From an uncultured Piscinibacter sp. (lineage in GTDB: Bacteria > Pseudomonadota > Gammaproteobacteria > Burkholderiales > Burkholderiaceae_C), in NCBI RefSeq assembly GCF_937952055.1, contig NZ_CALFYO010000022.1, positions 119,006 to 183,005 on the forward strand: a DNA stretch of 64,000 nucleotides. The letters run 5' to 3'. Below, piece after piece: positions 13,769-21,641 of the stretch (positions are counted from its first letter, which is position 1; each line of letters starts with the position of its first letter). Made by a program: the position numbers and the translations under genes. Under the pieces are notes generated by a model. The model did not search any database. It was not told where the DNA came from and saw nothing but the letters and a program-made list of their open reading frames with translations.

Positions 13769-13771
13769 GCG

Positions 13772-14446
13772 CTATTTCAGCAGCGGCGCAAGCACCGGCC
13801 AGACGTTGTCCAGCATGACCGGGTGGGCTTGCGCCACCGGGTGGATGCGGTCGGGCTGGAACATCGCCTCGGCATTCGCCGCGTTGGCCACGCCCTCGAG
13901 GAAGAAGGGCACGAGGGCCGCGCCGCCCTGCCGGGCGACCGTCGCGAACAGCGCGGCGAAGTCCTCGCCGTACTTGCGCCCATAGTTGGGCGGCACCTGC
14001 ATGCCCAGCAGCAGCACCTTGGCGCCGGCCTCTCGCGACAGCCTGACCATCGCAGCGAGGTTGTCGCGCGTCATGCCCAGCGGCAGGCCGCGCAGCGCGT
14101 CGTTGCCGCCCAGTTCGATCAGCACGTGCGTCGGCCGGTGCTGCTTGAGCAAGCCCGGCAGTCGCGATCGTCCGCCGGACGTGGTGTCTCCGCTGATGCT
14201 GGCGTTGACCACGGACGCGGCGATGCCTTCGCGGCCGAGGCGCTTCTCCAGCAGTGCCACCCAGCCGCTGCCGCGCGCGATGCCGTACTCGGCCGACAGG
14301 CTGTCGCCGACGACGAGCAGTCTGGCCGGGCTCCTGTCGCGCGTGGCGCCTTTCGCCCCTGCGGTGCCCAGGCCCAGCGCGAGCAGGCTACAGTGCGCCA
14401 GCCAGGCGCGGCGCGTCGCCGCATGTCGAACCCACCACTGATCCAT
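13772..14446 (-). CDS. tesA: TesA-type SGNH arylesterase/thioesterase/lysophospholipase
   Basis: 224 residues from the ATG at 14446. It has the four SGNH blocks: LLVVGDSLSAEYG (Ser49), the Gly of SISGDTTSGG, IELGGNDALRG (Asn), and the C-terminal DRIHPVAQAHPVM (Asp/His). An N-terminal hydrophobic stretch (LAHCSLLALGLGTAGAKG) suggests export to the periplasm, as for E. coli TesA. It hydrolyses acyl-CoA, lysophospholipid or aryl ester bonds. The start codon overlaps that of the divergent ATPase ybbA by two bases, the same gene pairing as in E. coli. Longer in-frame starts run antisense into ybbA and were rejected. Confidence 0.92.
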   Translation of the reverse strand: MDQWWVRHAATRRAWLAHCSLLALGLGTAGAKGATRDRSPARLLVVGDSLSAEYGIARGSGWVALLEKRLGREGIAASVVNASISGDTTSGGRSRLPGLLKQHRPTHVLIELGGNDALRGLPLGMTRDNLAAMVRLSREAGAKVLLLGMQVPPNYGRKYGEDFAALFATVARQGGAALVPFFLEGVANAANAEAMFQPDRIHPVAQAHPVMLDNVWPVLAPLLK

Positions 14447-15131
14447 GTCCGAACCCATCATTGCCGTGGAACGTGTCACCAAGCAGGTGAACGACTCCAG
14501 CGGGACGCTGACGATTCTCCACGAGATCGACTTCACCTTGGCGGCGCGTCAGTCGGCGGCGATCGTGGGCGCCTCAGGATCCGGCAAGAGCACGCTGCTG
14601 TCGATCATTGCCGGCCTGGACACGCCGACCACCGGCACCGTGAGGCTGGCCGGCATCGACCTCTTCGCGCTCGACGAGGACGCGCGCGCCGAGGTGCGCG
14701 CGCAGAAGGTGGGTTTCGTGTTCCAGAGCTTCCAGCTGCTGGCCAACCTGACAGCGCTGGAGAACGTGATGCTGCCGCTGGAGCTTCAGGGCCGGCACGA
14801 TGCGCGTGCGCTGGCCACCGAGATGCTGGGCCGCGTGGGCCTGTCGGAGCGACTGCGCCACTACCCCAAGGTACTGTCCGGCGGCGAGCAGCAGCGCGTG
14901 GCGCTGGCGCGTGCCTTCGTCGTCAAGCCGGCGGTGCTGCTCGCCGACGAGCCCACCGGCAGCCTCGACTTCGCCACCGGCGAGCGCGTCATGGAACTGA
15001 TGTTCGAGCTCAACCGCGAGGCCGGCACGACGCTGGTGCTGGTCACGCATGACCGTGGCATCGCCGCCCGCTGCGACCGGCAACTGCGCATCGAGGCCGG
15101 TCGCGTGGACCTCGGCACGATGGCGATGTAG
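14445..15131 (+). CDS. ybbA: YbbA-type ABC transporter ATPase
   Basis: 228 residues, a single LolD/MacB-type nucleotide-binding domain. Walker A GASGSGKST, Q-loop VFQSFQLLANLTALEN, signature LSGGEQQRVALARA, Walker B VLLADEPTGSLD and H-loop VTHD are all present. In E. coli ybbA pairs with the permease gene ybbP and sits divergent to tesA. Here tesA is present but no permease follows: the next gene is convergent ppiC-type. The partner must be encoded elsewhere, or the ATPase acts with an unlinked permease. Confidence 0.92.
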   Translation: MSEPIIAVERVTKQVNDSSGTLTILHEIDFTLAARQSAAIVGASGSGKSTLLSIIAGLDTPTTGTVRLAGIDLFALDEDARAEVRAQKVGFVFQSFQLLANLTALENVMLPLELQGRHDARALATEMLGRVGLSERLRHYPKVLSGGEQQRVALARAFVVKPAVLLADEPTGSLDFATGERVMELMFELNREAGTTLVLVTHDRGIAARCDRQLRIEAGRVDLGTMAM

Positions 15132-15151
15132 TCCGGCCAACCGGGCCGGAC
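15131..15151. terminator. Hairpin between convergent ybbA and the PpiC-type gene
   Basis: Perfect 8-bp stem GTCCGGCC/GGCCGGAC with a 5-base loop (AACCG) lies in the 24-bp gap between the two converging stop codons. It has no T-run on either strand, so termination efficiency is uncertain, but position and symmetry suit a shared bidirectional hairpin. Confidence 0.5.
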
Positions 15152-15155
15152 CGAA

Positions 15156-15971
15156 TCAGTTCAACGTGTTGAACTTGTAGTCGGTCTTCGCCTTCGCGCG
15201 GATCGCGTCGCGGAACTCGGCGAGCTTCTGCTGGCCGAGGCGCTGCTGGATCTGGCCCTTCACCTCCTCGAGCGGGGGGAACTTGGCGTCGCGCGTGTCG
15301 TCGAGCCTGATGACGTGCCAGCCGAACTGCGACTTCACCGGTGCGTCGGTCATCTCACCCTTCTTGAGCTTGACCATCGCCTGCGAGAACTCGGGCACAT
15401 AGGCGCCGGGCGCGGCGAAGTCGAGATCGCCGCCGTTCTCGCCGGACCCCGGGTCCTTCGAATTCTTCTTCGCGACGTCCTCGAACTTGGCGCCGCCCTT
15501 GATCTGCGCGATCAGCGCCTTGGCCTCGTCTTCCTTCTCGACCAGGATGTGGCGCGCGCGGTACTCGGTGCCGCTGGACTGTGCCTTGAACTTCTCGTAC
15601 TCGGCCTGGACCTCGGCGTCGGTGACCGGGTTCTTCTTCTGGAAGTCGCTGAACAGCTCGCGGATGAGGATGGTCTGTCGCGCAAACTCCATCTGCTGCT
15701 TGTACTCGGCCGAAGCGGCCATCCCGCGCTTCTCGGCCTCCTGCAGGAAGATCTCGCGCAGCACGACTTCGTCGCGCACCTGCTGCTCCAGTTCGGGCGT
15801 CTTCGGCTGGCCCGAGCGCGTGGCCTGGCTCATCAGCGCTTCGACGCGCGACTTGGGCACCGCCTTGCCGTTGACGACGGCAATGTTCTGCGCCTGCGCG
15901 GCCAGCGGTGCGGCGAGCATGGCGGCGATCGCGAGCGAAGAAAGGCGAAACGACGGGAAAGTGGTCTTCAT
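15156..15971 (-). CDS. Periplasmic PpiC/parvulin-type peptidyl-prolyl isomerase
   Basis: 271 residues from the ATG at 15971, which gives a clear signal peptide (LSSLAIAAMLAAPLAAQAQ). An N-terminal SurA_N/PrsA-like helical part (VNGKAVPKSRVEALM, MEFARQTILIRELF) is followed by a parvulin rotamase domain at about 135-230 (YRARHILVEKEDEAKALI, NGGDLDFAAPGAYVPEF, VKSQFGWHVIRLDD). Such proteins assist folding of outer-membrane or secreted proteins. It closes the msrB-yciB-bolA run 10 bp after bolA. Confidence 0.93.
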   Translation of the reverse strand: MKTTFPSFRLSSLAIAAMLAAPLAAQAQNIAVVNGKAVPKSRVEALMSQATRSGQPKTPELEQQVRDEVVLREIFLQEAEKRGMAASAEYKQQMEFARQTILIRELFSDFQKKNPVTDAEVQAEYEKFKAQSSGTEYRARHILVEKEDEAKALIAQIKGGAKFEDVAKKNSKDPGSGENGGDLDFAAPGAYVPEFSQAMVKLKKGEMTDAPVKSQFGWHVIRLDDTRDAKFPPLEEVKGQIQQRLGQQKLAEFRDAIRAKAKTDYKFNTLN

Positions 15972-15981
15972 GGCGGGGAGA

Positions 15982-16251
15982 TCAGAGTTCGCCCGGCTGC
16001 CGGGCGTCGATGGCCAGGGCATGGATGCCCTGGGGGATGAGGCTTCGCAAGGCATCATAAACGAGGCGGTGGCGGGCAACCCGTGACAAACCGTTGAAGC
16101 GCGCACTGACCACGCGCACGCTGAAATGGCGGCCCTCGCGGGCGCCGGCATGGCCCGCGTGCAGATGGCTGTCGTCCTTCACCTCGAGGGTGACCGGCGC
16201 TAGCGCGGCGCGCAGCGCTGCCTCGATCGCCTGCGCCGTGACGATGCTCAT
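15982..16251 (-). CDS. bolA: BolA-family protein
   Basis: 89 residues. The BolA fold is recognised from the N-terminal helix (AIEAALRAAL), DDSHLHAGHAGAREGRHFSVRVVS with the conserved His residues used for [2Fe-2S] sharing with a monothiol glutaredoxin, and SRVARHRLVYDAL (usual RHRxVYxxL signature) ending in GIHALAIDA. Family roles are iron-sulfur trafficking and stress or morphology control. The start codon overlaps the yciB stop by 4 bp, so the two are probably translated together. Confidence 0.93.
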   Translation of the reverse strand: MSIVTAQAIEAALRAALAPVTLEVKDDSHLHAGHAGAREGRHFSVRVVSARFNGLSRVARHRLVYDALRSLIPQGIHALAIDARQPGEL

Positions 16252-16892
16252 GCGCGCGGCGTCTCGCCGCCCTCGGTGTCGGGCGCGACGTGGCGGCTGA
16301 TGTAGAAGCCCTGCGCCACCGTGAACACCAGCATCAGGCCGATGCCGCCGAAAAGCTTGAAGTTCACCCAGGTGTCGGTGCTGAAGCTGTAGGCCACGTA
16401 GATGTTCAGCAGGCCCATGAAGGCGAAGAAGGCGATCCACATGAAGTTCAGCCGCTGCCACACGCCGGCCGGCAGCAGGAGCTGTTCGCCGATCAGGGCG
16501 CGCAGCAGGTTCTTGCGGAAGATCAACTGGCTGAGCCAGAAGGTCAGCCCCATCACCCAGTACAGCACGCTGGGCTTCCACTTGATGAAGGTCTCGTTGT
16601 GGAACCAGATCGTCGCGCCGCCGAACACGGTCACCAGCGCGAGACTGACCCACAGCATGGTGTCGACCTTGCGGCCGCGCGCGACAATCCAGGCCACCTG
16701 CGCCAGCGTGGCGGCGATGACCACCACGGTAGCCAGCAGCACCGGCGCCTCGTTCGGGCCCACGACGCCTCCGGAGACCATGAATCCGAGATGGTCGGAG
16801 GCGAACTGGGCTGCCCAGTCCTTGCGTCCTTCGGTCACCTTGAAGGTGCCGAAGAACAGGATGATGGGCAGGAAGTCGAACAGCAGCTTCAT
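16248..16892 (-). CDS. yciB: YciB/IspZ-type inner-membrane septation protein A
   Basis: 214 residues with five or six predicted membrane segments: LLFDFLPIILFFGTFK at the start, VLLATVVVIAATLAQVAWIV, MLWVSLALVTVFGGATIWF, WMGLTFWLSQLIF-type helix, FMWIAFFAFMGLLNIYVAYSF and LMLVFTVAQGFYI. The motifs HNETFIKWKPS and STDTWVNFKLFG are family signatures. The family influences cell-envelope synthesis and division. It is somewhat longer than E. coli YciB (179). It overlaps msrB upstream and bolA downstream by 4 bp each. Confidence 0.94.
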   Translation of the reverse strand: MKLLFDFLPIILFFGTFKVTEGRKDWAAQFASDHLGFMVSGGVVGPNEAPVLLATVVVIAATLAQVAWIVARGRKVDTMLWVSLALVTVFGGATIWFHNETFIKWKPSVLYWVMGLTFWLSQLIFRKNLLRALIGEQLLLPAGVWQRLNFMWIAFFAFMGLLNIYVAYSFSTDTWVNFKLFGGIGLMLVFTVAQGFYISRHVAPDTEGGETPRA

Positions 16893-17287
16893 TTGGCCGC
16901 GAAGTCTATCGCAGCCGAATTGATGCAATAGCGCTCGCCGGTGGGGGCTGGGCCGTCCTCGAACACATGGCCGAGGTGTGCGCCGCAATGGTTGCAGCGG
17001 ACCTCGACACGCACCATGCCGTGGCTACGGTCGACCACTCGCTCGATCACCTCGCTGTTGATCGGTTGCCAGTAGCTTGGCCAGCCGCAACCCGCGTCGA
17101 ACTTGGTGGTCGATTCGAACAGCGGCGTGCCGCAGCCGACGCATCGGTAGCGACCCTGTTCCCAGTGGTTCCAATACTTGCCGGTGAATGGGCGCTCGGT
17201 GGCGGCGTGGCGCGTGACCTCGTACTGCATCGGGTCGAGCTGAGCCCGCCACTCGGCGTCGGACTTCTTGACCTTGTACTCGCTCAT
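16889..17287 (-). CDS. msrB: Peptide-methionine (R)-S-oxide reductase MsrB
   Basis: 132 residues. It reduces methionine-R-sulfoxide in proteins. Two CxxC pairs (RCVGCGTPLFES and RCNHCGAHLGHVF) form the structural zinc site; the catalytic Cys is in RYCINSAAIDF; GCGWPSYW is the substrate pocket motif. The ATG at 17287 is chosen (MSEYKVKKSDAEWRAQL) because a longer frame adds an unconserved stretch. It is first in the overlapping minus-strand run. The 198-bp region upstream (17288-17485), shared with the divergent acyl-CoA ligase, should hold both promoters. Confidence 0.95.
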   Translation of the reverse strand: MSEYKVKKSDAEWRAQLDPMQYEVTRHAATERPFTGKYWNHWEQGRYRCVGCGTPLFESTTKFDAGCGWPSYWQPINSEVIERVVDRSHGMVRVEVRCNHCGAHLGHVFEDGPAPTGERYCINSAAIDFAAK

Positions 17288-17485
17288 GGTGGACAGGAGA
17301 TGCGAAGGAATGGCACCCACGCCCGCGGGTTGCTGCATGGACCGGCAGTGTAGTCACGCCCGGCGCCCTCGGAGGCGCTAGGGGTAAACCGCAGGCAGAG
17401 TGCCCCTGGCGGGGTTCCTATCATCGCTGCGTCGCAGCAATTGCGGCTGCCCACCCTTCATCACTTTCGAACACGGAGCGAGACC

Positions 17486-19132
17486 ATGCCACGCCTGATG
17501 GGCCAGATGATGCAGATGCCGCTGATGATCTCCTCGCTGCTGGTGCATGCCGCCCGCCACCACGGCGACATCGAGATCGTCTCCAAGCGCGTCGAGGGCG
17601 ATATCCACCGCTACACCTACCGGGACGCCGAGCTGCGAGCGCGCAAGCTGGCGCAGGCCTTCGCGCGGCTGGGATGCGAACCGGGAGACCGCGTCGCCAC
17701 GCTGGCCTGGAACGGTTACCGTCACTTCGAGATCTACTACGGCGCTTCCGGCTCGGAGCTGGTCTGCCACACCATCAATCCGCGCCTGTTCCCGGAGCAG
17801 ATCGCCTGGATCGCCAACGATGCGGCCGACAAGGTGCTCTGCTTCGACCTGAACTTCCTGCCGCTGGTCGAAAAGCTCGCGCCCCAGCTCGGCAGCGTGA
17901 AGCACTTCGTCGCCATGGTCGGCCGCAGCCACATGCCGGCGGGCAGCAGCATTCCCGGGCTGCTGTGCTACGAGGACCTGGTCGACGGCGAGGACGGCGT
18001 CTTCCGCTGGCCGGACTTCGACGAGAACACCGCGTCGAGCATCTGCTACACGTCGGGCACCACCGGCAACCCGAAGGGCGCGGTCTACAGCCACCGCTCG
18101 ACGCTGCTGCACACCTACGGGCTGGCGCTGCCCGACGGCATGGGGGTCGGCGCGAAGGACGTGATCCTGCCGGTGGTGCCGATGTTCCACGTCAACGCCT
18201 GGGGCACGCCCTACGCGGCGCCGATGATCGGCGCCAAGCTGGTCTTTCCGGGGCCGCACCTGGACGGCAAGTCGCTCTACGAGCTGATGGAGGCCGAGAA
18301 GGTCACGTTCAGTGCAGGCGTGCCGACGGTGTGGCTGGGCCTGATCAACTTCGCGCAGGCCGGCAAGCTGAAGTTCAGCACGCTGCGCCGCACGGTGATC
18401 GGGGGATCCGCATGCCCGCCCGCGATGATGCGCACGTTGGAGGACGACTTCGACGTCGAGGTCATCCACGCCTGGGGCATGACCGAGATGTCGCCGCTGG
18501 GCACGCTGTCCAAGCTGAAGGCCAAGCACGCGTCGCTCGACCTCGAGGCGCAGCGCCGCATCCTCGAGAAGCAGGGCAAGGTCATCTTCGGCGTCGACAT
18601 GGAGATCATCGACGACGACGGCGCCCCGCTGTCCTGGGACGGCAAGGCGTCGGGCAACCTGGTGGTGCGCGGGCCATGGGTGATCCAGAGCTACTTCCAG
18701 CGGGCGGAGTCGCCACTGGTCAAGGTCAACGGCCGCGACTGGTTCCCCACCGGCGACGTGGCGGCGATCGATGCCGACGCCTACATGCAGATCACCGATC
18801 GCAGCAAGGACGTCATCAAGTCCGGTGGCGAGTGGATCAGCTCGATCGATCTGGAGAACATCGCCATGGGTCACCCTGCGGTGCTCGAGGCGGCAGCGAT
18901 CGCCTGCCGCCACCCGAAGTGGGACGAGCGTCCGCTGCTGGTGGTGGTGAAGAAGCCCGGCGCCGAGCTCACGCGCGAACAGATGCTCGCCTACTTCGAA
19001 GGCCGCATCGCCAAGTGGCAGATCCCCGACGACGTGGCCTTCGTCGGCGAGATCCCGCACACCGCCACCGGCAAGATGCAGAAGCTCAAACTGCGCGAGC
19101 TGTTCAAGGACCATCGACTGCCCACCATTTGA
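17486..19132 (+). CDS. AMP-forming acyl-CoA synthetase (medium/long-chain type)
   Basis: 548 residues; the ATG at 17486 follows a GGAG site. It activates a carboxylic acid to its CoA thioester via an acyl-adenylate. ATP-binding P-loop YTSGTTGNPKG is at residues 188-198; then VPMFHVNAWGTPY, the adenylate motif HAWGMTEMSPLGTL, the hinge TGDVAAIDADAYMQITDRSKDVIKSGGEWIS and the C-terminal catalytic Lys in ATGKMQKLKLR. The PMMISSLL-type N-terminus is shared with medium-chain and branched-chain acyl ligases of proteobacteria. It starts the acyl-CoA island and likely primes the substrate that the downstream ABC importer brings in (inference). The exact acid is unknown. Confidence 0.93.
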   Translation: MPRLMGQMMQMPLMISSLLVHAARHHGDIEIVSKRVEGDIHRYTYRDAELRARKLAQAFARLGCEPGDRVATLAWNGYRHFEIYYGASGSELVCHTINPRLFPEQIAWIANDAADKVLCFDLNFLPLVEKLAPQLGSVKHFVAMVGRSHMPAGSSIPGLLCYEDLVDGEDGVFRWPDFDENTASSICYTSGTTGNPKGAVYSHRSTLLHTYGLALPDGMGVGAKDVILPVVPMFHVNAWGTPYAAPMIGAKLVFPGPHLDGKSLYELMEAEKVTFSAGVPTVWLGLINFAQAGKLKFSTLRRTVIGGSACPPAMMRTLEDDFDVEVIHAWGMTEMSPLGTLSKLKAKHASLDLEAQRRILEKQGKVIFGVDMEIIDDDGAPLSWDGKASGNLVVRGPWVIQSYFQRAESPLVKVNGRDWFPTGDVAAIDADAYMQITDRSKDVIKSGGEWISSIDLENIAMGHPAVLEAAAIACRHPKWDERPLLVVVKKPGAELTREQMLAYFEGRIAKWQIPDDVAFVGEIPHTATGKMQKLKLRELFKDHRLPTI

Positions 19133-19265
19133 GTTCACGTCGGCAAGCCCCCTGTCTCGACGGTGACAAGCGTTCGGGGTAGTCCCTAAAACCCGACGAA
19201 GGGTGCTTCCGTTACCGTCCGAGGGCTTTGTCCCCGATGGACACATCTGACTTCCGGAGAGCTCG

Positions 19266-20504
19266 ATGAACTTTACGAAACACGTCCTCGGCACCCTTTG
19301 CGGTGCGATGGTGATGACCGGCGCCGCCTGGGCGCAGAAGGGCGAGACAGTCAAGATCGCCTGGATCGACCCGTTGTCGGGCCCCTTCGCCAACATCGGC
19401 CAGAACAGCCTGAAGACGTTCCAGTTCGTCGCCGAGAAGCTCAGCGCGAACAACCCGGCCGGCGTCAAGTTCGAGGTGGTCTCGTTCGACAACAAGGCCT
19501 CGCCGCAGGAAAGCCTGACGGTGCTCAAGGCAGCCATCGACCAGGGCATCCGCTTCGTCACGCAGGGCAACGGGTCGGGTGCGGCCGGCGCCATCATCGA
19601 CGCGATCAACAAGCACAACGAGCGCAACCCCGGCAAGGAGGTCGTGTTCTTCAACAACGCCGCCGTCGACCCAGATCTGACGAACAGCAAGTGCAGCTTC
19701 TGGCACTTCCGCTTCGACGCCGACACCTCCATGAAGATGGAGGCCTTGACGACCTACATGAAGGACGAGAAGAACGTCAAGAAGGTCTACGTCATCGGCC
19801 AGAACTACGCCCACGGCCACCAGGTCGCCAAGTTCTTCAAGGAAGCGCTGGCGCGCAAGCGCCCCGACGTGGAGATCGTCGGCGAGGACCTGCACCCGAT
19901 CGGACAGGTGAAGGACTTCGCGCCCTACATCGCCAAGATCAAGGCCTCCGGTGCTGACAGCGTGGTCACCGGCAACTGGGGCACCGACATGTCGCTGCTC
20001 ATCAAGGCGGCGAAGGACGCCGGCCTGGATGCGAACTTCTACACCTACTATGCCGGCGCCAACGGCTCGCCCTCGGCGATCGGCCCGACGATGGACGGCA
20101 AGATCAAGTTCGTCTACATCGGACACGCGAACATCCCCGAGCTCGCGAAGTGGACGCATGAGTTCCACGACAAGTTCAAGGAAGACCTGTCGCTGCTGTC
20201 CACGCTGCACGTGCTGCCGACACTGGCCGCGGGCATCGCCAAGGCCAAGTCCACCGACCCGGTGAAGGTCGCCGCCGCGATGGAGGGCCTGACGGTGAAG
20301 AGCTTCTCGGGCGACGTGACGATGCGTGCCGCCGACCACCAGTTGCAGCAGCCGCTGTACATCGCCACCTGGAAGAAGATCAGCGACCCGAAGAAGCAGT
20401 GGAACGCCGAAGGCACCGGCTACACCTGGGTGCAGAACAAGGTGTTCGAGCCCTACGTGTCGAGCACGCCCACCTCGTGCCAGATGAAGCGACCGGGCGC
20501 CTGA
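19266..20504 (+). CDS. Liv-type ABC transporter substrate-binding protein
   Basis: 412 residues with a signal peptide (VLGTLCGAMVMTGAAWAQ). It belongs to the type I periplasmic binding fold (Peripla_BP_6): IAWIDPLSGPFANIGQNSLK, FVTQGNGSGAAGAIIDAIN, FRFDADTSMKMEALTTYM, VYVIGQNYAHGHQVAKFF, IKASGADSVVTGNWGTDMSLL. Homologues bind branched-chain amino acids, amides or aliphatic/aromatic acids; the placement beside an acyl-CoA ligase and beta-oxidation genes favours a carboxylic acid, but this is inference. It is followed by a hairpin and then the permease genes, as often seen where the binding protein is made in excess. Confidence 0.93.
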   Translation: MNFTKHVLGTLCGAMVMTGAAWAQKGETVKIAWIDPLSGPFANIGQNSLKTFQFVAEKLSANNPAGVKFEVVSFDNKASPQESLTVLKAAIDQGIRFVTQGNGSGAAGAIIDAINKHNERNPGKEVVFFNNAAVDPDLTNSKCSFWHFRFDADTSMKMEALTTYMKDEKNVKKVYVIGQNYAHGHQVAKFFKEALARKRPDVEIVGEDLHPIGQVKDFAPYIAKIKASGADSVVTGNWGTDMSLLIKAAKDAGLDANFYTYYAGANGSPSAIGPTMDGKIKFVYIGHANIPELAKWTHEFHDKFKEDLSLLSTLHVLPTLAAGIAKAKSTDPVKVAAAMEGLTVKSFSGDVTMRAADHQLQQPLYIATWKKISDPKKQWNAEGTGYTWVQNKVFEPYVSSTPTSCQMKRPGA

Positions 20505-20520
20505 GCGTCTGAGCTTCGAC

Positions 20521-20558
20521 AGGCCCGCCGGAGCCCTCTCCCGCGGGCCTTGTCTTTC
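20521..20558 (+). terminator. Hairpin between binding-protein and permease genes
   Basis: An 8-bp perfect stem AGGCCCGC/GCGGGCCT (20521-20528 with 20543-20550) with a 14-base loop, followed by TGTCTTT. The T-run is weak, so partial termination or 3'-end protection of the binding-protein mRNA is more likely than full stop; this would raise the binding protein over the membrane components. Confidence 0.6.
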
Positions 20559-20608
20559 CCGACCCGGCCTGGCGGCCTCACGGCCGTCGCCACGATCCCC
20601 TCGCGGCC

Positions 20609-21637
20609 TTGGACCAACTCCTCATCAACCTCCTCAATGGCATCAGCTCCGGGCTGCTGCTGTTCATGCTCAGCTCGGGCCTCACGCTGATCTTCAGCAT
20701 GATGGGCGTGCTGAATTTCGCGCACGCTAGTTTCTACATGCTCGGTGCCTACTTCGCCTACACGCTCACCGGCGTGGTCGGTTTCTGGGCGGCTCTGTTG
20801 TTGGCGCCGCTGCTGGTGGGCGCTTCCGGCGCGGTGTTCGAACGCGCCATCCTGCGCAAGGTGCACAAGTACGGCCACGTGGCCGAACTGCTCGTCACAT
20901 TCGGGCTGTCCTATGTGCTCTACGAACTGGTGCAGCTGATCTGGGGGCGCACTTCGGTGCCGTTCACGCCGCCGCCGGCCCTGCAGGGCACGGCCTTCAC
21001 CATCGTGCAGTCGTCGGCCGAGTCGATGCGCATCGTCGCCGGAGTCGCGCCCGAGGCGATGTGCAAGGGCGCAGCGGACGTGATCGTGCAGTGCTCCCGC
21101 TTCCCGCTGAACCGCGCCTTCCTCGCCGTGGTGGCGCTGTTCATGCTCCTCGGCCTGTGGCTGCTGCTGACGCGCACGCGCATCGGCCTGGTCATCCAGG
21201 CCGCGCTGACCCACCCCGAGATGGCCGAATCGCTGGGCCACAACGTGCCGCGCGTGTTCATGCTGGTGTTCGGTGCGGGCTGCGCGATGGCCGGCCTCGC
21301 CGGCGTGACCGGCGGCATCACCTTCGTCACCGAGCCCAACATGTCGAACATCGGGCCGATCATCTTCGCGGTGATCGTCATCGGTGGCATGGGCTCGCTG
21401 CCCGGCGCGTTCGTCGGCTCGCTGCTCATCGGTCTGCTGCAAACGCTGCCGCTGACGGTCGACAAGTCCCTCATCGACATCGGGCAGGGCGTTGGATGGA
21501 CGATCGGGCCGGACAGCCCGATCTATCCGATCGCCAAGATCACCCTGGCGCAGACCGCGCCCATCCTGCCCTACCTGCTGCTCGTGCTGATCCTGATCCT
21601 GCGACCGCGTGGCCTGCTCGGCTCCCGAGAGGACTGA
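20609..21637 (+). CDS. livH: Liv-type ABC transporter permease (LivH-like)
   Basis: 342 residues from a TTG start. TTG at 20609 is preferred because it restores the family N-terminus (DQLLINLLNGISSGLLLFML) before GLTLIFSMMGVLNFAHASFYMLGAY; the next Met would cut off the first membrane helix. About eight to nine membrane segments follow, with the cytoplasmic loop motif RTRIGLVIQAALTHPEMAESLG and the end GGMGSLPGAFVGSLLIG typical of LivH. An insert of about 30 residues (ESMRIVAGVAPEAMCKGAAD) lies in the middle periplasmic loop. It pairs with the LivM-like protein 4 bp downstream. Confidence 0.93.
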   Translation: MDQLLINLLNGISSGLLLFMLSSGLTLIFSMMGVLNFAHASFYMLGAYFAYTLTGVVGFWAALLLAPLLVGASGAVFERAILRKVHKYGHVAELLVTFGLSYVLYELVQLIWGRTSVPFTPPPALQGTAFTIVQSSAESMRIVAGVAPEAMCKGAADVIVQCSRFPLNRAFLAVVALFMLLGLWLLLTRTRIGLVIQAALTHPEMAESLGHNVPRVFMLVFGAGCAMAGLAGVTGGITFVTEPNMSNIGPIIFAVIVIGGMGSLPGAFVGSLLIGLLQTLPLTVDKSLIDIGQGVGWTIGPDSPIYPIAKITLAQTAPILPYLLLVLILILRPRGLLGSRED

Positions 21638-21641
21638 GGCC

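Noticed and set aside
19173..19200. Imperfect inverted repeat TTCGGGGT...ACCCGACGAA as a separate operator before the binding-protein gene
   Set aside because: Arms need a bulge and mismatch to pair; it was kept only as part of the weaker TAGGG-element observation.
17378..19732. Minus-strand open frame of 784 codons opposite the acyl-CoA ligase
   Set aside because: Antisense shadow of a real gene with no start context or domain; similar long shadows at 24455-26659, 36107-38701 and 44577-46775 were dropped for the same reason.
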